Assembly (NCBI RefSeq): GCF_007827815.1
Contig: NZ_VITH01000013.1
Span: 62,001-126,000, forward strand
Source: Azospirillum brasilense
GTDB taxonomy: Bacteria; Pseudomonadota; Alphaproteobacteria; Azospirillales; Azospirillaceae
Length of the DNA stretch: 64,000 nt
Direction: 5' to 3'
Position numbers and translations under genes: made by a program. This document shows, in pieces, positions 28,534-38,720 of this stretch; the stretch's first letter is position 1; each line of letters begins with the position of its first letter. Under the pieces are notes generated by a model. The model saw only the letters and a program-made list of their open reading frames with translations. It searched no databases and had not been told where the DNA came from.

Positions 28534-30123
28534 ATGGCGCTCAGCCAACGCCTCGATCTTCGTCAGACCCAGTCCCTGGTGATGACTCCGCAGCTGCAGC
28601 AGGCCATCAAGCTGCTGCAGCTGTCGAACATCGAACTGTCGGACTTCGTCGATCGCGAGATCGAGCAGAACCCCCTGCTGGAACGCGACGGCGGTCCCGG
28701 CGAGGGCGGTGGCGATGGTGGCGGAGAGGCGGGGGGCGACGGGGCCGGTGACGGCGGGGGGGCGCCCGGCGCGGTGGACCTCGCCGCTCCGGAGGAACGC
28801 CAGCCGCCGATGACCGACGGGCGGACCCGCGACACGGTGGAGATGACCGCGTCGGAAACCATGGGGTCGGCGTCCGACGCGCCGCTCGACACCGATTTCG
28901 AGAATGTCTATTCCGACGACCGCTTCTCCGACGGAACGGACGGGGCGAGCGACGTCTACGGCTCCTGGCAGGAGCGCGGCGGGCGCGGCGGCTTCGAGGA
29001 CGACGAGTCCAACCTGGAAGCCACGCTGACCGGCCAGAAGAGCCTGCGCGACCATCTGACCGAGCAGCTGAAGATCGACTTGCCGGACCTCGGCGACCAG
29101 CTCATCGGTCTGGCGCTGATCGACATGCTGGACGAGGCCGGCTGGATCACCGGGTTGGAGGTCGAGAGCCTCGCCGGGCAGCTCGGCTGCGCACCGGAGC
29201 GGGTGGAGCGGGTTCTGGCCGCCTGCCAGCGCTTCGACCCGCCGGGCATCTTCGCGCGGTCGCTGAAGGAATGTCTGGCGATCCAGCTGCGCGAGAAGAA
29301 CCGCTTCGACCCGGCGATAGAGGCCCTGCTCGACCATCTGGAGCTGCTGGCGGCGCGCAACCTGCCGGCGCTGATGAAGGTCTGCGGCGTGGACGCCGAG
29401 GACATCGCCGACATGGTCGCGGAGATCCGCAAGCTGAACCCCAAGCCGGCGCTCAGCTTCGACCACACGCCGGCCCAGCTCGTCACCCCCGACATCCTGA
29501 TGCGCGCCAACCCGGGTGGCGGCTGGCTGATCGACCTGAACCCGGACACGTTGCCGCGGGTGCTGGTCAACCACCGCTATTTCGCGCGCATCTCCGGCAC
29601 CGCCCGCAACAAGGCGGACAAGGAATACATCACCGAGCGCTTCCAGTCGGCCAACTGGCTGGTCAAGTCGCTGCACCAGCGCGCCACCACGATCCTGAAG
29701 GTGGCCAGCGAGATCATCCGGCAGCAGGACGCCTTTTTCATCCATGGCGTCTCGCATTTGAAGCCGCTGATCCTGCGCGACATCGCCGAGGCGATCGGCA
29801 TGCACGAGAGCACAGTCAGCCGCGTCACGACCAACAAGTTCATGGCGACGCCGCGCGGCGTGTTCGAGTTGAAATACTTCTTCACTTCCGCCATCCAGGG
29901 GGCCGACGGGCAGGCCGCCCACTCGGCGGAGGCCGTGCGCTACCGCATCAAGGCGATGATCGACGCCGAGAAGCCCGAGGACGTGCTGTCGGACGATAAA
30001 ATCGTCGAAATCCTTCGTGGTGAAGGGATCGACATTGCGCGCCGGACGGTCGCGAAGTATCGTGAAGCGATGCGCATTCCGTCATCGGTGCAGCGACGCC
30101 GTGCCAAGATGTCACGCATGTAA
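28534..30123 (+). CDS. rpoN: RNA polymerase sigma54 factor
   Basis: A 529-residue sigma54, needed for nitrogen-fixation and nitrogen-assimilation promoters activated by NtrC/NifA-type proteins. Region I (1-50) is rich in Gln and Leu, beginning MALSQRLDLRQTQSLVMTPQ. Region II (about 55-150) is acidic and Gly-rich. The core-binding region follows, then a helix-turn-helix, and the RpoN box ARRTVAKYRE at residues 502-511. The ATG at 28534 lies 16 bases after lptB. The lptB-rpoN-hpf-ptsN order is conserved in many proteobacteria. Confidence 0.97.
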   Translation: MALSQRLDLRQTQSLVMTPQLQQAIKLLQLSNIELSDFVDREIEQNPLLERDGGPGEGGGDGGGEAGGDGAGDGGGAPGAVDLAAPEERQPPMTDGRTRDTVEMTASETMGSASDAPLDTDFENVYSDDRFSDGTDGASDVYGSWQERGGRGGFEDDESNLEATLTGQKSLRDHLTEQLKIDLPDLGDQLIGLALIDMLDEAGWITGLEVESLAGQLGCAPERVERVLAACQRFDPPGIFARSLKECLAIQLREKNRFDPAIEALLDHLELLAARNLPALMKVCGVDAEDIADMVAEIRKLNPKPALSFDHTPAQLVTPDILMRANPGGGWLIDLNPDTLPRVLVNHRYFARISGTARNKADKEYITERFQSANWLVKSLHQRATTILKVASEIIRQQDAFFIHGVSHLKPLILRDIAEAIGMHESTVSRVTTNKFMATPRGVFELKYFFTSAIQGADGQAAHSAEAVRYRIKAMIDAEKPEDVLSDDKIVEILRGEGIDIARRTVAKYREAMRIPSSVQRRRAKMSRM

Positions 30124-30149
30124 CCGGGCCGGGAGGGGGCCGTCCTTGA

Positions 30150-30178
30150 TTGACAGCCCATACCGCCGTCACTATGGT
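30150..30178 (+). promoter_or_regulatory. sigma70-type promoter of hpf
   Basis: A consensus TTGACA (30150-30155) and TATGGT (30173-30178) are spaced by 17 bases, 69 bases before the hpf start codon. hpf can thus be expressed apart from rpoN. Confidence 0.75.
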
Positions 30179-30246
30179 CCCCGTCCGCACGTGGCGGCCT
30201 TCCGTCGTCCTATGTCTATCGCGGACCAGATTGGAAACATCCCAAA

Positions 30247-30843
30247 ATGCAACTGACCGTCAAAGGCAAGCAGCTTGACGTTGGTGATGCTCTGCGCACC
30301 CACGTCGCGGACAGCCTGAACACCATCGTCGGCAAGTATTTCAACAAGCCGATCGAGGCCAACGTCGTCCTGACGCGCGAAGCGCATCTGTTCAAGGCCG
30401 ACATCCAGGTGCATGTCGGTCGTGGGATCGTCCTTCAGAGCGCGTCCGAGGCCACCGAGCCGTACCCCGCCTTCGACACCGCGTGCGAGAAGCTGGCCAA
30501 GCGCCTGCGCCGCTACAAGCGCCGTCTGCGCGACCACCACAGCGTCGAAGCCCCCGCGCAGGAAGCCTTCCCGGCCCGCTACCAGATCCTGGAAGCGGAG
30601 AAGGACGAGGCCCATGTGGAGAGCGACGAGGCCGCCGCCGAGGAGGCGCAGCCCATCGTGATCGCCGAGATGGAAACCAACATCGCGACCCTGGCGGTCA
30701 GCGAGGCGGTGATGCGCATGGAACTCGCCGACGCTCCCGCGCTGATGTTCCGCAACGGCGCCCACGGCCGCCTGAACCTGGTCTACCGCCGCGCCGATGG
30801 CAACATCGGCTGGGTGGACCCGGCGGAGAAGGCCGGCGCCTGA
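30247..30843 (+). CDS. hpf: ribosome hibernation promoting factor, long form
   Basis: A 198-residue protein with an N-terminal S30AE domain (about 1-100, MQLTVKGKQLDVGDALRTHV) that binds the ribosomal decoding region. A variable acidic linker leads to a C-terminal dimerisation domain (about 140-195, ending NLVYRRADGNIGWVDP). The long form makes 100S ribosome dimers by itself. A strong promoter lies just upstream, and ptsN follows after 34 bases. Confidence 0.94.
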   Translation: MQLTVKGKQLDVGDALRTHVADSLNTIVGKYFNKPIEANVVLTREAHLFKADIQVHVGRGIVLQSASEATEPYPAFDTACEKLAKRLRRYKRRLRDHHSVEAPAQEAFPARYQILEAEKDEAHVESDEAAAEEAQPIVIAEMETNIATLAVSEAVMRMELADAPALMFRNGAHGRLNLVYRRADGNIGWVDPAEKAGA

Positions 30844-30877
30844 GTCCGGTCTCTGTTCCAACCACACCCATAGCGTC

Positions 30878-31336
30878 ATGCTCGATCTCATCACGCCGCA
30901 CGCCATCCTCCCGAACCTGAAGGCCGGCAGCAAAAAGCAGGCCCTGCAGGACTTGGCGCGCAAGGCGTCCGAGCTGACCGGCCAGCACGAACGGGCGATC
31001 TTCGACGTCCTCCTGGAGCGCGAGCGGTTGGGCACCACCGGCGTGGGTCATGGCATCGCCATCCCGCACGGCAAGCTGCCCAACCTCGACCGCGTCCACG
31101 GCGTCTTCGCCCGGCTGGAGCGGCCCATCGACTTCGATGCGATCGATGAGCAGCCGGTCGATCTTATTTTCCTGCTGTTGGCTCCGGATCATGCCGGCGC
31201 CGACCATCTGAAGGCGCTGGCCCGTGTGTCGCGCCTGCTGCGCGACCAGTCCATGTGCGAGAAGCTGCGCGGTTCGGACTCGGCGGACGCAATCTACGCG
31301 CTGCTGACCCAGCATGAAGCCAGCCACGCGGCGTAA
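30878..31336 (+). CDS. ptsN: nitrogen PTS enzyme IIA (EIIA-Ntr)
   Basis: A 152-residue regulatory phosphocarrier. His64 in GIAIPHGKLP is the phosphorylation site. It receives phosphate from NPr and the PtsP protein encoded at 34748-37048, and in other bacteria controls potassium uptake, nitrogen genes and PHB metabolism. The cluster ends here at a strong intrinsic terminator. Confidence 0.95.
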   Translation: MLDLITPHAILPNLKAGSKKQALQDLARKASELTGQHERAIFDVLLERERLGTTGVGHGIAIPHGKLPNLDRVHGVFARLERPIDFDAIDEQPVDLIFLLLAPDHAGADHLKALARVSRLLRDQSMCEKLRGSDSADAIYALLTQHEASHAA

Positions 31337-31358
31337 GGCGCGTTCTCTTGCGAACACG

Positions 31359-31393
31359 AAAAACGGGAGAGCCGGCGGCTCTCCCGTTTTTTT
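31359..31393 (+). terminator. intrinsic terminator after ptsN
   Basis: The stem AAAACGGGAGAGCCG pairs with CGGCTCTCCCGTTTT and runs into a T7 tract. It ends the kdsD-to-ptsN cluster 22 bases after the ptsN stop codon. Confidence 0.93.
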
Positions 31394-31438
31394 GTTGTCC
31401 GGCACCCGGTGCCGCCGTCTTTCCGGGCTCTGGCGGCG

Positions 31439-31458
31439 GGACGTACGTATGTACGTCC
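31439..31458. repeat. GTAC-rich inverted repeat downstream of ubiG
   Basis: GGACGTAC and GTACGTCC form an 8-base-pair inverted repeat with a GTAT loop, followed by a further GTACG. Outer GGCGGCG/CGCCGCC arms extend it. It lies between the ptsN terminator and the ubiG stop codon, so it may be the ubiG terminator, but no T-tract follows. Confidence 0.6.
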
Positions 31459-31484
31459 GTACGCCTCGCCGCCGCCCCGTACGT

Positions 31485-32246
31485 TCAGGCCCGCTCGGCC
31501 CAGCCCATGTAGTTCACGTCGAGATCGCGCGGGTTGAGCCGGAACTCGTCGGACAGCGGGTTGTAGGTGATGCCGGTCAGGTCGCGGATCGCCAGCCCCT
31601 CGGCGCGTACGGCGGCGGCCAACTCGCCGGGGCGCAGGAACTGGCGCCAATTGTGGGTGCCGCGGGGCAGCCAGCGCAGGATGTACTCGGCCCCGACGAT
31701 GGCCAGCGCGAAGGATTTCGGCGTGCGGTTCAGCGTCGCCAGGAACAGCGCGCCGCCCGGCGCCGTCAGTTCCGCGCAGGACTTCACGAACAGCGGCACG
31801 TCGGCGACATGCTCGATCACCTCCATCGCCAGGACGGCGTCGAAGCGCTCGCCGCTGGCTGCAAGGGCCTCGGCGGTGGTGGCGCGGTAATCGACGGGGG
31901 TGCCGGTCTCCGCGGCGTGGGCGGCGGCGGTGTGGACGTTGCGCTCCGCCGCGTCGACGCCGACCACGGTGGCGCCCATGCGGGCGACGGGCTCCGACAG
32001 CAGGCCGCCGCCGCAGCCGATGTCGACGATGCGCAGGCCCTTCAACGGCTCGGCCGCGAGCGGGTCGCGGCCCAGGCGGCGGCACAGCGTGTCTCGGATG
32101 TAGGCCAGCCGCAGCGGGTTCAGCCGGTGCAGGGGCCGGAACTTGCCGGTGGGGTCCCACCACTCCGCGGCGATGGCCGAAAAGCGGGCGACGTCCTGGG
32201 GGTCGACAGTGCCTGCGGTGCCTGCGGTTCCGGCGGTCGCGGTCAT
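31485..32246 (-). CDS. ubiG: ubiquinone biosynthesis O-methyltransferase
   Basis: A 253-residue SAM-dependent methyltransferase that carries out both O-methylations of ubiquinone synthesis. Visible motifs are [19 protein letters not shown] near residue 21, the SAM site [13 protein letters not shown] near residue 74, and [20 protein letters not shown] near residue 167, all typical of UbiG. The N-terminus has a short Thr-Ala-Gly repeat. It is divergent from lysC. Confidence 0.95.
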   Translation of the reverse strand: MTATAGTAGTAGTVDPQDVARFSAIAAEWWDPTGKFRPLHRLNPLRLAYIRDTLCRRLGRDPLAAEPLKGLRIVDIGCGGGLLSEPVARMGATVVGVDAAERNVHTAAAHAAETGTPVDYRATTAEALAASGERFDAVLAMEVIEHVADVPLFVKSCAELTAPGGALFLATLNRTPKSFALAIVGAEYILRWLPRGTHNWRQFLRPGELAAAVRAEGLAIRDLTGITYNPLSDEFRLNPRDLDVNYMGWAERA

Positions 32247-32402
32247 GAAAGAAATCCCGTATGCTTGGATTGCGAGAACAATTGCGGGGCGAACTTGCCT
32301 CGCTGTGAGCGACAGAGTATGGATACGCCGCCCCGCGCCGGCAACGGTAGAGCGGGGGCGCGGACTGCCGGCTTTTTTGCCGGCCCAGACATGGTGTGAG
32401 GT

Positions 32403-33638
32403 ATGGCGCGGATCGTCCTCAAGTTCGGCGGCACGTCGGTCGGCGACATCGACCGCATCAAGAACGTGGCCCGAAAGGTCGAGCAGGAAGTCAAGGCGGG
32501 GCATCAGGTCGCCGTCGTCGTGTCGGCGATGTCCGGCGTGACCAACCAGCTCGTGAAATACTGCAACGACATCGACAAACTGCACGACGCGCGCGAGTAC
32601 GACGCCATCGTCGCTTCGGGCGAGCAGGTGACCTCCGGTCTCCTCGCCATCGCGCTGCAGTCGCTCGGCATCCAGGCGCGGTCCTGGCTCGGCTGGCAGA
32701 TTCCGATCTACAGCGACGAGACGCACGGCAAGGCGCGCATCGTGTCCATCGACACGGCGGAGCTGGACAAGCGGATGAACACCGGCGAGGTCGCCGTGGT
32801 CGCCGGTTTCCAGGGCGTGACCGAAAGCGGGCGCATCACCACGCTGGGCCGCGGCGGCTCCGACACCTCGGCGGTCGCGCTCGCGGCGGCGCTGAAGGCC
32901 GACCGCTGCGACATCTACACCGATGTGGACGGCGTCTACACCACCGACCCGCGCATCGTCACCAAGGCCCGCAAGCTCTCCAAGATCACCTACGAGGAGA
33001 TGCTGGAGCTGGCGTCGCAGGGCGCGAAGGTCCTGCAGACCCGCTCGGTCGAGATGGCGATGAACCACCGCGTGCGCGTGCAGGTTCTGTCGAGCTTCGA
33101 GGAGGCCGCCGGCAGCGCGCTTCCCGGTACCCTTGTTGTTGACGAGGACGAGATCGTGGAAAAGGAAGTTGTGAGCGGCATCGCCTACAGCCGCGACGAG
33201 GCGAAGATCACCCTCATCGGCGTCGCCGACCGTCCGGGCGTGGCGGCCAGCATCTTCGGTCCGCTGACCGACGCCGCCGTCAATGTCGACATGATCGTCC
33301 AGAACGTGTCGGAAGACGGCAAGTCCACCGACATGACCTTTACGGTCGGCAAGGCCGACATCGCCCGCGCCGTCAAGGTGCTGGAGGACGCCCAGGCCGA
33401 GCTGAACTACAAGCGCATCGTCTCCGACGCCAACGTGGTGAAGGTGTCGGTGATCGGCGTCGGCATGCGCAGCCACGCCGGCGTCGCGCAGCGCATGTTC
33501 AAGGCGCTGGCCGACAAGGGCATCAACATCCAGGTCATCTCCACCTCCGAGATCAAGATTTCCGTCCTGATCGCCGAGGAGTATGCGGAGCTGGCGCTGC
33601 GCGCGCTGCACACCGCCTACGGGCTGGACGCGGCCTGA
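32403..33638 (+). CDS. lysC: aspartokinase
   Basis: A 411-residue enzyme phosphorylating aspartate, the first step to lysine, threonine and methionine. The kinase domain has KFGGTSVGD at residues 6-14 and [18 protein letters not shown] near residue 155; two ACT domains (about 265-400) give feedback control. The leader holds a perfect hairpin, GCCGGC-T6-GCCGGC (32367-32384), 19 bases before the start. The GAGG there is only one or two bases from the ATG, so the ribosome-binding site is unusual. Codon use matches its neighbours. Confidence 0.96.
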   Translation: MARIVLKFGGTSVGDIDRIKNVARKVEQEVKAGHQVAVVVSAMSGVTNQLVKYCNDIDKLHDAREYDAIVASGEQVTSGLLAIALQSLGIQARSWLGWQIPIYSDETHGKARIVSIDTAELDKRMNTGEVAVVAGFQGVTESGRITTLGRGGSDTSAVALAAALKADRCDIYTDVDGVYTTDPRIVTKARKLSKITYEEMLELASQGAKVLQTRSVEMAMNHRVRVQVLSSFEEAAGSALPGTLVVDEDEIVEKEVVSGIAYSRDEAKITLIGVADRPGVAASIFGPLTDAAVNVDMIVQNVSEDGKSTDMTFTVGKADIARAVKVLEDAQAELNYKRIVSDANVVKVSVIGVGMRSHAGVAQRMFKALADKGINIQVISTSEIKISVLIAEEYAELALRALHTAYGLDAA

Positions 33639-33663
33639 GCCGGGTGAAGGGGGAGGGGCGGCG

Positions 33664-34746
33664 ATGACCGACGCCAGGTCCGACGCGGTCGCAGGCGCCC
33701 GACTCGACCGGCTGTGGGAGCGTGGCTGCGCCTTCCTCGGCACGCGCACCGCCATCATGGGCGGTGCGATGAGCTGGGTGTCGGAGCGTCATCTCGTCTC
33801 CGCCATCTCCAACGCCGGGGGGTTCGGCGTGCTGGCCTGCGGCTCGATGCCGCCGGACCTGCTGGCGGCGGAGATCGCCGCCACGCGGGCGCTGACCGCG
33901 AAGCCCTTCGGCGTCAACCTCATCAACATGCACCCGGACCTCGACCGTCTGATCGACGTCTGCCGGGAGCTGGCGGTGAGCCATGTGGTGATCGCCGGGG
34001 GCTTCCCCAGCGGCGCCACCATCAAGCGGATCAAGGACGGCGGCGCCCGCGCCATGGCTTTCGCCCCGACGCTGGTCAGCGGCCGGCGGATGGTCAAGAT
34101 CGGCATCGACGCCCTGGTGATCGAGGGCACGGAGGCCGGCGGCCACATCGGCCCCGTCTCCACCACCGTCCTGGCGCAGGAGATCCTGCCCGACCTGCGC
34201 GAGGTCCCGGTCTTCGTGGCCGGCGGCATCGGGCGCGGCGAGGCCATCCTGTCCTATCTGGAGCAGGGGGCGGCGGGCGTGCAGATCGGCACACGCTTCG
34301 TCTGCGCCACCGAATCCATCGCGCACCCGCGCTTCAAGCAGGTCTTCATCAAGGCCTCGGCGCGCGACGCCCAGGCGTCGGTGCAGATCGACCCGCGCTT
34401 TCCGGTGATCCCGGTGCGGGCGCTGACCAACGCCGGGTCCAAACGCTTCATGGAGCTTCAGCGCGAGGTCATCGCCCGCGTCGACCGCGGCGAGACGACG
34501 CGCGACGCCGGCATTCTGGAGATCGAGCATTTCTGGGCCGGCGCGCTGCGCCGCGCGGTGATCGACGGCGACGTGGAGAGCGGCTCGCTGATGGCCGGCC
34601 AGAGCGTCGGGCTGGTCACGCGCGAGCAGCCGGTGGCCGAGATCATCGGAGACCTGATGGCCCAGGCCGAAGCGGCGCTGGCCGCCCGCTGCCCGGCATC
34701 ATCCGACCGGGCTTCCGACCAGCCGGTCATATTGGGGGCGGCGTGA
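33664..34746 (+). CDS. nitronate monooxygenase-like flavoprotein
   Basis: A 360-residue FMN TIM-barrel protein of the nitronate monooxygenase/FabK group. [20 protein letters not shown] lies near the start, [12 protein letters not shown] near residue 155 is the signature, and [13 protein letters not shown] with [14 protein letters not shown] forms the FMN phosphate site. Members oxidise toxic nitronates or act as enoyl-ACP reductase; the subgroup is not clear here. GGAGGGGCGGCG precedes the ATG. It lies between lysC and ptsP, nearly touching ptsP. Confidence 0.88.
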   Translation: MTDARSDAVAGARLDRLWERGCAFLGTRTAIMGGAMSWVSERHLVSAISNAGGFGVLACGSMPPDLLAAEIAATRALTAKPFGVNLINMHPDLDRLIDVCRELAVSHVVIAGGFPSGATIKRIKDGGARAMAFAPTLVSGRRMVKIGIDALVIEGTEAGGHIGPVSTTVLAQEILPDLREVPVFVAGGIGRGEAILSYLEQGAAGVQIGTRFVCATESIAHPRFKQVFIKASARDAQASVQIDPRFPVIPVRALTNAGSKRFMELQREVIARVDRGETTRDAGILEIEHFWAGALRRAVIDGDVESGSLMAGQSVGLVTREQPVAEIIGDLMAQAEAALAARCPASSDRASDQPVILGAA

Positions 34747-34747
34747 G

Positions 34748-37048
34748 ATGAACGGCGTCGTGGGCGACATCCCCGCCGGTTCGCCGGGCTTCGACGGTGC
34801 CGCCTCGCGCCGCCTGCTGGCGCGGCTGCGCGACGTCATGGCCGGCTCCGGCTCCGGCCAGGAGCGTCTCGACAAGATCGTCACCCTGATCGGCATGGAG
34901 ATGGGGGCGGACGTCTGCTCCTGCTACGTCATGCGGGCGGGCGAGGTGCTGGAGCTGTTCTCCACGCTCGGCCTGAACCAGGACGCTGTGCACAACACCC
35001 GCCTGCGCGTGGGCGAGGGCATCGTCGGCGACATCGCCGGACACGCGCGGCCCATCGCGCTGGACAACGCGCCGTCGCACCCCAGCTTCGCCTACCGCCC
35101 GGAAACCGGAGAGGACCCGTTCCTGTCGCTGGCCGGCGTGCCGATCCTGCGCGGCGGCAAGGTCCGCGGCGTCCTGGTCATCCAGCACAAGGACCGCCGC
35201 CGCTACACCGAGGTCGAGGTCGAGACGCTCCAAACCATCGCCATGGTGGTGGCCGAACTGGTCGCCCAGGGCGAGCTGGTCAACCCGCAGGAGGTCGCCT
35301 CCACCGGCGATCCGGCGCTGCTGCCGGCGCGCCTGTCGGGCACCTCGCTGGCCAGCGGCCTGGCGATGGGGCTGGCGGTGATCCACCGCCCGCAGCTGAC
35401 CATCCGCCAGATGGTGTCCGAGGACGCGGAGAGCGAGCTGGCGCGGCTGAACGCGGCCATCGCCACCATGCACAGCGCCATCGACGACCTGCTGAACGCG
35501 GCGGCGCTGGCGGGGCTGAGCGAGCCCAAGGACATCCTGGAAACCTACCGGATGTTCGCCGAGGACCGCGGGTGGCTGTCGCGCATCCGCGAGGCGATCC
35601 GCATGGGGCTGACGGCGGAAGGGGCGGTGCAGCAGGTGCAGAACGACACCCGCGCCCGCATGAGCCACCTGACGGACCCCTACATCCGCGAACGTCTGCT
35701 CGACCTGGAGGACCTGACCAACCGGCTGCTCCAGCACCTCGCCGGGCGCAAGTCGGAGGCCGACGGCGGCACGCTGCCGGAGGACATCGTCCTGGTCGCG
35801 CGGTCGATGGGGCCGGCGGAGCTTCTCGATTACGACCAGCGCCGCCTGCGCGGCGTGATCCTGGAGGAAGGCTCGCCGTCCAGCCACGTCTGCATCGTGG
35901 CGCGCGCGCTGAACATCCCGGTGGTGCAGGCGCCCGACGCGCTGAACCGGATCGAGCCGCTGGACCCGGTGATCGTCGACGGCGACCACGGGCAGGCCTT
36001 CGTCCGCCCGGCCGAGGACATCCAGATGGCCTTCGCGGAGGCCGTCGCCTTGCGCGCCCGCAAGGAGCAGATGTACGAGGCGATCCGCGCGCAACCCTCG
36101 GTGACGCGGGACGGCGTGCCGATCTCCATCCAGCTCAACTGCGGCCTGCTGATCGACCTGCCGCACCTGAAGGCCAGCGGGGCGGAGGGCATCGGCCTCT
36201 ACCGCACCGAAATCCCCTTCATGGTGCGCTCGACCTACCCGGACGTCCACGCGCAGACCGACCTCTATTCCCGCATCCTCGACCAGACCGACGACAAGCC
36301 GGTGGTCTTCCGCACGCTCGACGTCGGCGGCGACAAGATGCTGCCCTACATCGCGGCCAGCGAGGGGGAGGAGAATCCGGCGCTCGGCTGGCGGGCCATC
36401 CGCATCGGGCTGGACCACCCGTCGCTGCTGCGCCAGCAACTGCGCGCCCTGCTGCGGGCGTCGGCCGGGCGTCCGCTGTCGGTGATGTTCCCGATGATCG
36501 CCGAGGTGGCGGAGTTCGACGCCGCCCGCCGCCTGCTCGACCTCGAGATCGCCCGGCTGGAGGGGCAGGGCGGCGAGCCGCCCAGCCGCGTGCGCGTCGG
36601 CACGATGATCGAGGTACCGGCGCTGCTCTGGCAGTTGCCCGCCCTGCTGCCGCGGGTGGACTTCCTGTCGGTCGGCTCCAATGACCTGACCCAGTACATC
36701 TTCGCCAGCGACCGCGGCAACCCGCGCACCTCCGGCCGCTACGACCCGCTGTCGCCGGCCATGATGAGCCTGCTGCGGCGGCTGGTCGAGGCCTGCGGCG
36801 ACGCCAACGTCCCGGTCAGCATCTGCGGCGAGATGGCCGGCCGGCCGCTCGACGCCATGGCGCTGATCGGCATCGGCTTCCGCACCCTGTCGATGTCGCC
36901 GCCCTCGGTCGGACCGGTGAAGACGATGCTGCGCTCGCTCGACGTGGCGGCGCTGCGCCAGTACATGAACGGGCTCTACCTGCGCGGCGACCACAGCCTG
37001 CGCGACAAGCTGCGCAGCTTCGCCAAGGACCACGGCGTCCTCATCTGA
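34748..37048 (+). CDS. ptsP: PEP-protein phosphotransferase of the nitrogen PTS (EI-Ntr)
   Basis: A 766-residue enzyme that starts the nitrogen PTS phosphorelay from PEP. The N-terminal GAF domain (about 20-165) may sense glutamine and 2-oxoglutarate. The central swivel domain has His380 in GSPSSHVCIVARAL, and the C-terminal PEP-binding barrel shows GIGLYRTEIPF, LDVGGDKMLPY, VGSNDLTQYIFASDR and CGEMAG. Its downstream partner PtsN is encoded in this window; the NPr carrier is not. The ATG at 34748 follows the preceding stop by one base. Confidence 0.96.
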   Translation: MNGVVGDIPAGSPGFDGAASRRLLARLRDVMAGSGSGQERLDKIVTLIGMEMGADVCSCYVMRAGEVLELFSTLGLNQDAVHNTRLRVGEGIVGDIAGHARPIALDNAPSHPSFAYRPETGEDPFLSLAGVPILRGGKVRGVLVIQHKDRRRYTEVEVETLQTIAMVVAELVAQGELVNPQEVASTGDPALLPARLSGTSLASGLAMGLAVIHRPQLTIRQMVSEDAESELARLNAAIATMHSAIDDLLNAAALAGLSEPKDILETYRMFAEDRGWLSRIREAIRMGLTAEGAVQQVQNDTRARMSHLTDPYIRERLLDLEDLTNRLLQHLAGRKSEADGGTLPEDIVLVARSMGPAELLDYDQRRLRGVILEEGSPSSHVCIVARALNIPVVQAPDALNRIEPLDPVIVDGDHGQAFVRPAEDIQMAFAEAVALRARKEQMYEAIRAQPSVTRDGVPISIQLNCGLLIDLPHLKASGAEGIGLYRTEIPFMVRSTYPDVHAQTDLYSRILDQTDDKPVVFRTLDVGGDKMLPYIAASEGEENPALGWRAIRIGLDHPSLLRQQLRALLRASAGRPLSVMFPMIAEVAEFDAARRLLDLEIARLEGQGGEPPSRVRVGTMIEVPALLWQLPALLPRVDFLSVGSNDLTQYIFASDRGNPRTSGRYDPLSPAMMSLLRRLVEACGDANVPVSICGEMAGRPLDAMALIGIGFRTLSMSPPSVGPVKTMLRSLDVAALRQYMNGLYLRGDHSLRDKLRSFAKDHGVLI

Positions 37049-37265
37049 GGCCGCGCCCGAGCCTTCCGCCACCGCCGCTTCCTCCACCCCGGAGCCATAT
37101 CCGGCGCCGGCGCTTGCCTTGGCGGCGTTTTGTTACAGCGGTTTGGACGAAGGGCGTATACAAGAGGGCAGGATCAAGGTCTTTCCCGGTTGCGCCGACC
37201 CCGCGGCTGGCGTACCCATGCCGGGGGTGCGACCATAAGTCATCCGAGGCGACGGTACGGTTGAG

Positions 37266-38588
37266 ATGATGGCCAAGCGCAAGGTTTTCGGCTCCTACGA
37301 CCCCGCGCAGGACGGCGCGGCGCAGACCGGCCCCAGCGTGTCCGACACCCTGCGCGAGACGCGCGAGAGCCTCGGCTACGACCTGCGCGAGGTCGCGACG
37401 ATGCTGCGCATCCGCTACCCGTACCTGCAGGCCATCGAGGCGGGCCGGTTCGAGGATCTGCCGGGCACCACCTACGCCGCCGGCTTCCTGCGCTCCTACG
37501 CGGAATGCCTGGGGCTCGACCCCGACACCATCCTCACCCGCTACAAGGACGAGGCGGCGGGCCGCACGCGCAGCCAGCAGCTCTATTTCCCGACTCCGGT
37601 GCCGGAAGGCCGCATCCCCGGCGGCACGGTCCTGCTCGGCACGATGGTGCTGGCCGGCATCGTCTACGGCGGCTGGTACTATCTGTCGGCGACCGACCGG
37701 TCGATGGTCGATCTGGTCCCGACCCTGCCCGACCGTCTGGTCTCGCTGCTCGACACGCTGCCCTTCAACGCCAATCAGACGGGCGGCCAAACCGCCGCTC
37801 TGCCGGCGCCGGCCGAATCGCCCGCCGCCCCGGCCTCGGTGCCGACCGTGATGGCGGAAGCTCCGTCCGTCTCGGCGGTTCCCCCGGTGACCGCTTCGCC
37901 TCAGGCAGGCGGCGCCTCCACGGCGGTGCCCGTCCCGTCACCGCCTGCTCCGGTGGCGTCGGTTCCCGCTGCTCCGGTCCCGACCGCCCAGGCTCCCGCG
38001 GCTCCGGCCAAGCCCGCCGCGGCCCCCGCTCCGGTGGTCGCCCAGCCGGCGCCGGTCGCTCCCGCCAAGCCGAGCGCTCCCACGGCGGCTCCCGCTCCCG
38101 CTGCCGCGCCCCCGTCAGCTGCCCCGTCGGCCATGGTGAACGTCCCGCCGCCGCCGGCCGAAGACGACGAGTCGGAAGGCGCCGCGCAGGAGCCGACGCC
38201 GCTCACCCCCGCCGCACCGGTCATCGCCAGCCTGCCGCCCGCGGCTCCGGCGGCGCCGCCGCCCGCCGCCGATGGGGCGCTGCCGTCGAAGGTCTACGGC
38301 ACGCAGAACACCGCCTCGCGCATCCAGCTCCGCGCCACCCAGGACAGCTGGATCCAGGTGCGGGACAACAGCGGCGAGATCATCTTCACCCGCGTGCTGA
38401 AGCCGGGTGACGTCTACCGCGTGCCCGACCGCTCGGGCATCCGGGTGCGCACCGGCAACGCCGGCGGCCTGATCGTCGTCACCGACGGGGTGGATGGCGC
38501 GGCGATGGGCGCGGTCGGGCAGGTGCTGCGCGACGTGTCGCTGGACCAGCACGCCCCGACCCTGCGCGGCGCCGCCCCCGCTCATTGA
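37266..38588 (+). CDS. RodZ-like HTH membrane protein with DUF4115 domain
   Basis: A 440-residue protein. A cytoplasmic HTH_25 domain (about 25-95, LRETRESLGYDLREVATMLR) is followed by one membrane helix (about 119-140), a long Pro/Ala-rich periplasmic linker (about 175-350) and a C-terminal DUF4115 beta domain (about 355-435, RIQLRATQDSWIQVRDNSG). This is the RodZ layout; RodZ links MreB to cell-wall synthesis. The linker is longer than usual. It sits just before ispG, as in many proteobacteria. Confidence 0.85.
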   Translation: MMAKRKVFGSYDPAQDGAAQTGPSVSDTLRETRESLGYDLREVATMLRIRYPYLQAIEAGRFEDLPGTTYAAGFLRSYAECLGLDPDTILTRYKDEAAGRTRSQQLYFPTPVPEGRIPGGTVLLGTMVLAGIVYGGWYYLSATDRSMVDLVPTLPDRLVSLLDTLPFNANQTGGQTAALPAPAESPAAPASVPTVMAEAPSVSAVPPVTASPQAGGASTAVPVPSPPAPVASVPAAPVPTAQAPAAPAKPAAAPAPVVAQPAPVAPAKPSAPTAAPAPAAAPPSAAPSAMVNVPPPPAEDDESEGAAQEPTPLTPAAPVIASLPPAAPAAPPPAADGALPSKVYGTQNTASRIQLRATQDSWIQVRDNSGEIIFTRVLKPGDVYRVPDRSGIRVRTGNAGGLIVVTDGVDGAAMGAVGQVLRDVSLDQHAPTLRGAAPAH

Positions 38589-38720
38589 CGACGGGCCGTT
38601 CCCGACAAGCCGGAAACGGCTTTTTCCCTTGAATCCGGCGCGGCGGACCGCACTTCAGGCGTGATGCCGGCTGCGCTATAAGACGCGCCGGACCCGATTC
38701 ATGCCCCGAGGCCACAGCCC

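Noticed and set aside
30123-30247. A sigma54 promoter for hpf, as in some enterobacteria
   Set aside because: No GG-N10-GC core was found; a near-consensus sigma70 promoter fits the gap instead.
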